A stretch of 64,000 bases of DNA from Chloranthus sessilifolius (lineage: Eukaryota > Streptophyta > Magnoliopsida > Chloranthales > Chloranthaceae). This document shows positions 57,657 through 64,000 of the stretch, one piece after another. Position 1 is the stretch's first letter. Each line of letters begins with the position of its first letter. The notes below the pieces were generated by a model. It was not told where the DNA came from, searched no databases, and saw only the letters and a program-made list of their open reading frames with translations. The DNA lies in NCBI GenBank assembly GCA_021018995.1, contig CM037584.1:151173317-151237316 (forward strand), read 5' to 3'. Both the position numbers and the translations under genes were made by a program.

Positions 57657-60163
57657 TGTAACAGCCCGGATTTCTGTTTCCAGAAATCCGTGCCGTTAGG
57701 ATCATACTCTGGATGATCCCAGATCGATCACACGTGTCCGCGCATATAGCGGAAGCTAGGTGGACACATCCGAGCAGCGGTAGTCTGAGTCAAACAATTT
57801 CTACGCTAAATACACGTCAATAATATTTAAATATAAGGAAAAACATACACATTCCCAAAAAGGAACCAGGAAGAACCATCGGTGATGGACGTACATCACC
57901 CAAACAATGGTTCCCGATAGTGGTTCCGAAATGGAATGTGGACTAACATAAACTAAATAAACGTAGAATCATATATGTATATACAAGGTGGCCACCAGGC
58001 ACACAATAGTCCAAAAGATCAAAAGCTACGGATAAAACTCGTCTGGGCGTCCGTCTCCTCGTCCTCCGCCGCCTCGGGATCCGGTGATAGTCCGGGTCAC
58101 TCGGCCAACGCTGCGGCCTCGAGAACCTAAAAAAAGATTTGAGAAAGCGTGGTGAGCTACATCATAGCTCAATAGAAAAAACCATCTAAATGAATCGAAT
58201 ATGCAGATCATGCTATCTCATAACAAGACAATTCGGATCATGTACTCAAAACAAATCAGTTAAAAGCTGGGAACTTTATGCAAGATGTCAGATGTCATGC
58301 AGATATATTATCAGAGTACTTAAAGTGTGTCTATTTAACTTAAGAAACTCCCGTGACTGTATAGCACGGAGTAAACAGGAATGACCGATAGGAAACCCCA
58401 ACCAAATCGTCGTTCACATGAACAATTTTGAAAGTGCAACAATGCCTCATCTATGGAGCGCTATTGTGCCGAGGATTTGAAAGCAATTGCACAAGTGTGC
58501 CTGGACTCGGATATACCGGGCGGTGGGGATCATCTGGATTAAATCATTAAATCACATACTTATATACCTCACAGATCAGATAGCAGAAATTCAGAAACAG
58601 ATGTCAGTTATTCAGATCAGAAACAGAAATCAAGATGACGAGATTCATGCTATGCATATATGCTTGGTAAAAAAAACAGAAATCAGGGCATGAACATGAA
58701 ATGAACATAAAATCATACTCAAAAGCAGTTTAAGTTGGTTTTCTCCTACCTCAGATCAGTTTATCTTCTAAGCAAATCCAAAGCTTTTTCGACGTGTCAG
58801 GGTTTATCCTATACCATAGGCACAGTACATTAAGTGTTAGGAGTGTCAGAGAATTACCCGGCACCACATCCGGGGTGTCTACTTTATAAAGCCAAGACAG
58901 ACAAAAACAGGGTAAGTGATCGATCACCAACCTCATTGATCGATCACCACCCACTGTAGATCGATCACCACCTTGGTGATCGATCACCAACCTGCTTATC
59001 TCTCTCTCAACACAGTCAAGGTTGATCGATCACCACCTTGGTGATCGATCACCAACCCTCCTGTAGATCGATCACCACCTTGGTGATCGATCACCAATGC
59101 AATTTCAAAAACTCCCCCTTCTGTCCACATCAATTTCTTATACAGATTGATCGATCACCACCTTGGTGATCGATCCCCAACCTCATTGTAGATCGATCAC
59201 CACCTTGGTGATCGATCACCAACTCCCTTGTAGATCGATCACCACCTTAGTGATCGATCTACAACTCGGGCAAGAACTTCCTAGCTTCTGGGGTCTCTGT
59301 TCCCCATAAGGCTTATACAGATTGATCGATCACGGTCCTTGGTGATCGATCATCAACTTCGTGATCGATCACCACCTATGGTGATCGATCACCAATGAAA
59401 AAGTCATTAATGGAGTTCACCTCCCATCCATTTTTGATCTCCCTCGACTAATGGTTGTTCAATCACCATTAATACTTCATAAATACACCCTCTAAACTAT
59501 CCTTTAACCCTATTTATCATACACAACTCACCTTGTTCGTGGGTTCCTTGAGGTTCAAGCAATGACCCGAAAGAGGGTCTCAAACCTAGATCTGAGCTCC
59601 TCCTCGATCCGGATCCCGAGAAGCTCTTCACTACAGTTCGACAGATCAAGGCCTCTCACACCAATCTCAAACCCCAAATAACTCAATCACCTTGGTCTAG
59701 CTACTTCTAGCTTAGGAATCCCTCATCTTCACTCTTGTTAACCCTTTTCTTCTCTCTCAAAGGATCTCTTTCACACTTTCTTAGCACAATCTCCAACCTA
59801 TGGAGCAATTAGGGCAAGGGGATGAAGGAGAAGAAGAGTGGAAGTCTCTCCTCTCTTGTCTCCCTTCCTTCCTCTATAAGCTACCTCCTCACAGCAGAAT
59901 TTCTGTTTTGCCCTTGGTGCCCGCTCCGGTGTGAAGCATGAACACAGTTGCTTCCGCGCAATGTGTTCCACCTACCCTCTACACATCTAGGATCTAGATG
60001 AAATTGCACACGTGATCTCATCTCATCACGGTGCCACATTATTTAAACTAATATAACCCTAAAGTTTTTGAATCAACCTTGGTTTCCGTGTCGGGCACGC
60101 GGATCACAGCAGTCGGGCTCGTGTTCTAGTTTTCTTTTTTTTTTTTTTTTCGGGGTCGTTACA
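57657..60163 (+). mobile_element. Solo LTR (2,507 bp), target duplication CACCT
   Basis: The insertion begins TGTAACAGCCCGG and ends CGGGGTCGTTACA, giving TG...CA ends with six-base inverted termini. CACCT flanks it (57652-57656 and 60164-60168), and the 5' LTR of C shows the empty site. There is no internal region, primer site or polypurine tract, so it is a solo LTR, by ends like those of Del/Tekay-type families. A weak TATA-like TATAAG lies at 59875-59880. Upstream of it is the GATCGATC array. Short frames inside (for example 58026-58211, minus) have no support. Confidence 0.85.
58912..59395. repeat. GATCGATCACC inverted-pair array
   Basis: I count 18 copies of GATCGATC in about 480 bases. 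Most are arranged as head-to-head pairs GATCGATCACCA-CCT-TGGTGATCGATC, and many form the perfect palindrome TTGGTGATCGATCACCAA. Spacers are 2 to about 60 bases and irregular, unlike CRISPR. Confidence 0.92.
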
Positions 60164-62464
60164 CACCTTCTAGGTTTAGATCACTACTCCCTGTGGGACA
60201 AACTCTTACTTATTAAAACTTGCTACAAATGGACCCTGTATCGTGCAGGTCTAAGATATTTTATATGTGTTGAATCCATCCTCTGTTTTACTTTGATTTT
60301 ATTCCTTTCTTTTCATTACACAATAATCAGCACACTGAAATTCCCCAACATTATGCAACTCAGATCTAGAGGTGACTCTGTAGTAATCCTTCATATGGCT
60401 ACAAGCACATCCGCAAGGTAGAGGAATCCAAATCAGCCCCTGTGAATTAGGCGGCTCTTGAAGACTATAATCTGTCCACTTGAATGGTCACAGACTATCC
60501 TAGGGAGATGCCCAATTCACATAGATTAAACTCAAAAAACTAACCTAATCCAAGGGAATGGATTGATCTTAAGGCTATAGACTATCCACTTAAATGGTCA
60601 AAGACTATCCTACAGATTTCCTCCAACCAGTGAATTAAATCAGAGCATGAAAACCATTGCAGACATTATGTTTGTAAGGCTACAAACTCATGCGTTCATA
60701 GGAGCAAACAACCCTTGAAAATCTAGTGGAAATCACGGATAATCAGAAATTGAATGGGGACTTAGACTCAGTTGGTCATTGCTACAAAAGGCCTGCAATG
60801 ACCTAGCTCACAAGTTTACAATCTCTACAGAATATTAGATCTACGAACTAAAAATGGCAATGCAACACAAAGGGGAGTTTGGATCTGCAACTATCTCTCA
60901 CTTGGCTACAAGCTCAAGTGCAGAGAAGAAGAATACATCTCAGATCTGTGATTTAGACCAGCCTTAGGGCTATAGTCTGTCCACTTAAATGGTCAGGTCA
61001 TAGGCTATCCCAGAGTTTATCCTCCTCACAGATGATGAAATAGAATAGGATAAGTGTTGCTGCCACTATATTTGTAAGGCCACAAGTTCATGCATTTATA
61101 GATGCATCAAATCCATAGAAATTCATGTGCAAAACATAGAAAATACACAGATTCAATTAAGCTATAAAAATGGCATTACATTGATAAAAGGGAAACTTAC
61201 AATGTCTGCCCTCAAGGCAACAGCCAGTGCAAAAGCTCAAATTAACCCCCAAGTTCATACAAAATCCATTGCAAACTGAAATAAAACTGGCTACTTATAA
61301 AAGTTCTTAGCCAGAAAATGCTGAGCTAAGGAAGAAGAAATGAATAATGGATGATCCAACCCTAACCCTAATGACCTAAGCACTCTCAATCTCACAGCCA
61401 ATTTAGGTTAAAGATGAGATAGGTTTCTGCTAAAACATTATAGCTTAAATACAAAGTCTCTCACAGCCTTGGCCAATAGGAGCACAGAAGAGAAAAACCC
61501 TAATTGCTGGTTGCAGACATGGCCCAATTGTGACCCTTGGATGCCTCGAGAAGTGGAAAATGGATTAGAGCCTCGAGATGTGTGCCTTAAAAGTAGGGAA
61601 ATCCCCAAAGTGTCCCTAAGGTGGACTGAGAAGCTAGAAGCCCATGCCTTGCGAGGTTGAAGTGCCTATTTTACTGCATCTCGCATGGTTGTCGCATGGT
61701 TGAAAAGCAGCTCACGAGGATCCTTAGGGTGCAAATACTGCAGCTCGGGAAGATGATTTCCAGTGAGTAGTGTAGCTCGCGCAGATGGTCCTCCAGGTGG
61801 CTCAAGTCACAGGGATGTCGCGCAGGTTGATTCCATTGAACACTGTAGCTTGTGAGGATCCTTGTAAGGATGCTTTGGCCTTCTACACAGCTAGTTCTAT
61901 CTCTAATGTGCACGAGATCTGCGCGAGTGCTTCGCAATATTTTCTGAGGCTCTCTCTCCTCTTGGGCTACGTGAGAGGTGTGCGAGCTTTTAGTCTGCTG
62001 CAATGCACTGCGCGAGCTCTTTTACTATTACAGGCTTGAGCTAAGCGAGAGCTGCATGAGTGGGCTTTTCAAAATAAATTGAACTGTGCGAGGGCTTTGC
62101 GAGGTTGATTCTAACTTCACGAAAACTCCTCTCTGCATAGCTGTTGCTATGCACAGACTGCTGCAACAGTCTCCTCTGCATGGGCCCACTCTTCTTTCAT
62201 CTGCTTGACTTCTAGAGCACACTTGGGCTACCAAAATGATCACCAAGGTGTATAACACTATGGTGTATCCTCTATTCTTGCATCTGCTTCAAGGCTTGGC
62301 TTTAAAAATCTATTTTTTAGCGTTCAAATGAGTGGACTATTGTGCTAAGCTGCAAATTTATTCTTAACTAAAAACACACTCAAAAGAGGTTTATTAGATG
62401 GCTCCCAGGTATAGTAAAGGCTAGGTTAAGAGATAAAAAATTGTATTTTTCAGTGCTTAAGACA

Positions 62465-64000
62465 CCTCCAAACCTAATCTTTGCTAGTCCTTGAGCAAAG
62501 AAAAATTAAAACATTTACTCAAAAAATTTAAATGCCACTTTCATAGGGAGCACAGATGCATTTAGCTTATACATCAAGCCTTTTAAACCCCAGGTGATCC
62601 CTAGTGGAGGAGTGAAGTCTCCTGAGGGTTTTCAGTGAAGATACCCACAAACTTCTCAATAAAATAGTTAACACAAGTGCAATCATGTTCAAATCAGTTT
62701 TCAACAAATAGAGTATCAGTCCACTTTTGATCTTTCCAATTTTTGAGGAGTTTCAAGACATTGAATGCCAACAGTTAATACTTAAATCATGCATGTATAC
62801 TCATCAAACCAATCAACTGACATCAAGAAACACAGTGTGCAAGCCAGTACTAAGCTTATAGTGATTCAAAAATTAGGTTCAAACAATGCCCAATAAGTTC
62901 AACCTCAGACCCAATGCTCACCAGGGTTTCCTCTCACAAATGAATTCAAAGGTGTACTTCATTTCTCACAAGCTCAAGAGTAGTTATAGACCCCAAATGG
63001 GTCTGCAAGCAAGAGGATAGGCATTTACTCCTAGTTTCTGGCATCATCTACTTCTTCTCACCATAGATCACACAGCTCCTCATCTCTACATGACAGCTCA
63101 CTTCACTTTGGATCAACAAGGGCTTTTACATGAGTTGTAATGTGACTTATGGTTGAGGTTTATAAAGAATGGAAAGGATGAAGGAGATCCAAAACTGAGA
63201 AAGCAGCAGGTGTAGGAGGTGATTCATGACTTCACCTTCTTGAATTCAGCATACTTCATCTTCATTGATATTTTTCATATTCAAAGTGGCCAGCTTCTCT
63301 TCTTCTTTCTAATTTTCAGATGAAGTTATCCTCTTGACTTCTCTTTCCTTTTTATTGTTGTTTTTATTTTTATTTTTTTTTATGAAATGCCACAACTGTA
63401 CCACTGCTATACTTCTGTTCATATATTGCTTCTCTCCTTCATTCACCAAATGTTAAACTCAACTTGCCCTTCTTCAACTTCTTCTCCTTTACCTTCTGAA
63501 ATCTCAAAGTGAGAGTAGGGTTGAATTAAGTCTACAGGTTGAGGTGCAGGTACTTTGGTGTATCTTGAAGAAAAATTAATTTGAAGGCTTAAAAAGTGTG
63601 TGCAAAAGGGCAGTTTCAATGGGTTGATACTTTTAGGCTCAAACTGTCCAAATGAAGGCCTTGATCATCTCCTTAGTGTTATGCATACTGCCAAAAGTTT
63701 CAACTTTGAGGTGCCTAACTTCTAGTGAAAAGGATTTGAATCAACCAGTCCTTAGAGCAAAAAAGATTTTGCCATATGCACTCTAAAAAAAATTTTGTAG
63801 GCCCAAATCTCACTAGGTATGGTCTTCAGTTGAATTCTTGAGCATGTCCTCACCTTTTCTCTCCTCACTGGTTCACTCGGTACTAAAAAAAAAATTCTTG
63901 ATGTTCACCTCATGGCAGTATTGAAATTTTAATGATTTTATTGTTAACAAGTCTGTACCAGTTTAAGATTCCCCTTTTCAAAATTTCTTAGGTGAACTTC
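62465..64000 (-). mobile_element. Element D internal region, 3' part (noncoding in view)
   Basis: Next to the LTR the minus strand has the polypurine tract GGTTTGGAGG (62465-62474). The region contains the reverse complement of blocks in the C internal region, for example CTCAGGAGACTTCACTCCTC near 62615-62635 and the AGTGAGATTTGGGCC block near 63808-63822. No ORF with a known domain is present. The rest of D, including its 5' LTR, is beyond the window, so I cannot say whether D is autonomous. Confidence 0.75.

Larger units (their letters stand above)
35599..60350 (+). mobile_element. Element C: non-autonomous LARD-type LTR retrotransposon, target duplication TTATG
   Basis: Direct LTRs (35599-38448 and 41564-60350, the latter with two insertions) begin TGTT and end CCCCAACA. 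TTATG flanks both sides (35594-35598 and 60351-60355), a perfect 5-bp duplication within the LTR of D. The tRNA-Asp primer site and polypurine tract are intact. The 3.1 kb internal region has no gag or pol. This fits a large retrotransposon derivative mobilised by an Athila-type partner. Without the insertions it would be about 8.8 kb. The LTRs differ by 5 of 67 bases in the segment just after the CACTA site, so the insertion is not recent. Confidence 0.92.
41564..60350 (+). repeat. C 3' LTR, split by a CACTA element and a solo LTR
   Basis: LTR segments are 41564-41875, 55313-57656 and 60169-60350. Joined, they align with the whole 5' LTR apart from small differences such as a missing TCTGTAGCCAGA at about 57632. 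Confidence 0.92.
35213..62464 (-). repeat. D 3' LTR, split by element C
   Basis: D's LTR consists of 35213-35598 and 60351-62464 (about 2.5 kb without the insertion). It starts on the minus strand with TGTCTTAAGCACTG (62464) and ends ...AACAACA (35213). Next to 62464 is a polypurine tract on the minus strand, so this is the 3' LTR of an element extending right. It is related to the LTR of B: both have the TTTGTCCCACAGGG block and three (D) or two (B) copies of the TGGTCACAGACTATCC module. The U3 side has CGCGAG-type words at 61680-62105. Confidence 0.8.

Noticed and set aside
58912..59395. CRISPR-like array
   Set aside because: Repeats are palindromic words in alternating orientation with irregular spacers of 2-60 bases in a plant LTR. 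There are no cas genes.
57658..60160. MULE-type DNA transposon with 9-bp duplication ACACACCTT and GTAAC ends
   Set aside because: The flanks can be read this way, but TG...CA ends (TGTAAC...GTTACA) with a 5-bp CACCT duplication explain the same junctions and match LTR ends such as GGGTCGTGACA at 32511. A solo LTR is the simpler reading.

Overview
The window is plant nuclear DNA made almost entirely of nested transposable elements. I see no intact host gene. A seed plant is indicated by Ty3/gypsy elements of the Athila and Tat/Ogre lineages, primer sites matching plant tRNA-Asp and tRNA-Arg, a CACTA (En/Spm) transposon, CACTA-type MITEs and captured exons of typical plant genes. The species cannot be told from the sequence.

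Layout. (1) 1-6665: element A, an Athila-like retrotransposon on the minus strand. Its 5' LTR, tRNA-Asp primer site, gag, protease, reverse transcriptase, RNase H and the start of integrase are visible; the rest is beyond the left edge. (2) 6671-19936: element B, a second Athila-like element on the minus strand. It has a 5' LTR, tRNA-Asp site, gag-pol through integrase, and a long extra reading frame in the env position. Its 3' end is cut by A. (3) 19937-32418: element F, a Tat/Ogre-like element on the minus strand. It has a 5' LTR, tRNA-Arg-type primer site, a proline-rich gag, protease, a candidate intron, RT, an archaeal-type RNase H and integrase. Its 3' end is cut by B. (4) 32419-35212: remnant E, probably an old Tekay/Del-type element on the plus strand, with two SINE-like copies and a MITE. 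(5) 35213-64000: element D (minus strand; 3' LTR plus the 3' part of its internal region). Element C (35599-60350, plus strand) is inserted in D's LTR. C has complete LTRs, a primer site and a polypurine tract but no coding capacity. C's 3' LTR is split by a 13.4 kb CACTA transposon (41876-55309) and by a 2.5 kb solo LTR (57657-60163).

The most interesting object is the CACTA element. It has matching CACTACGTGAAAA ends, a TGA target duplication and an empty site in the sister LTR. It shows no transposase, but carries degenerate exon fragments of at least six unrelated plant genes: a hexose-6-phosphate mutarotase, nucleostemin GTPase NSN1, beta-ketoacyl-CoA reductase KCR1, a MABP1/WDR62-like WD40 protein, an LRR receptor kinase and a GH17 beta-1,3-glucanase. 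Several keep splice-site-like boundaries, so the capture was of genomic DNA.

Two patterns cross element boundaries. Each LTR family carries its own array of a short, usually CpG-containing word upstream of its TATA box. Four related LTRs (A-D) share a dyad module about 450-900 bases downstream of the TATA box, in the transcribed leader.

All gag-pol genes seen here are interrupted by stops or frameshifts, so no element is autonomous as read. Inferred insertion order: E oldest; F, then B, then A on the left; D, then C, then the CACTA element and solo LTR on the right; one MITE lies inside the CACTA.
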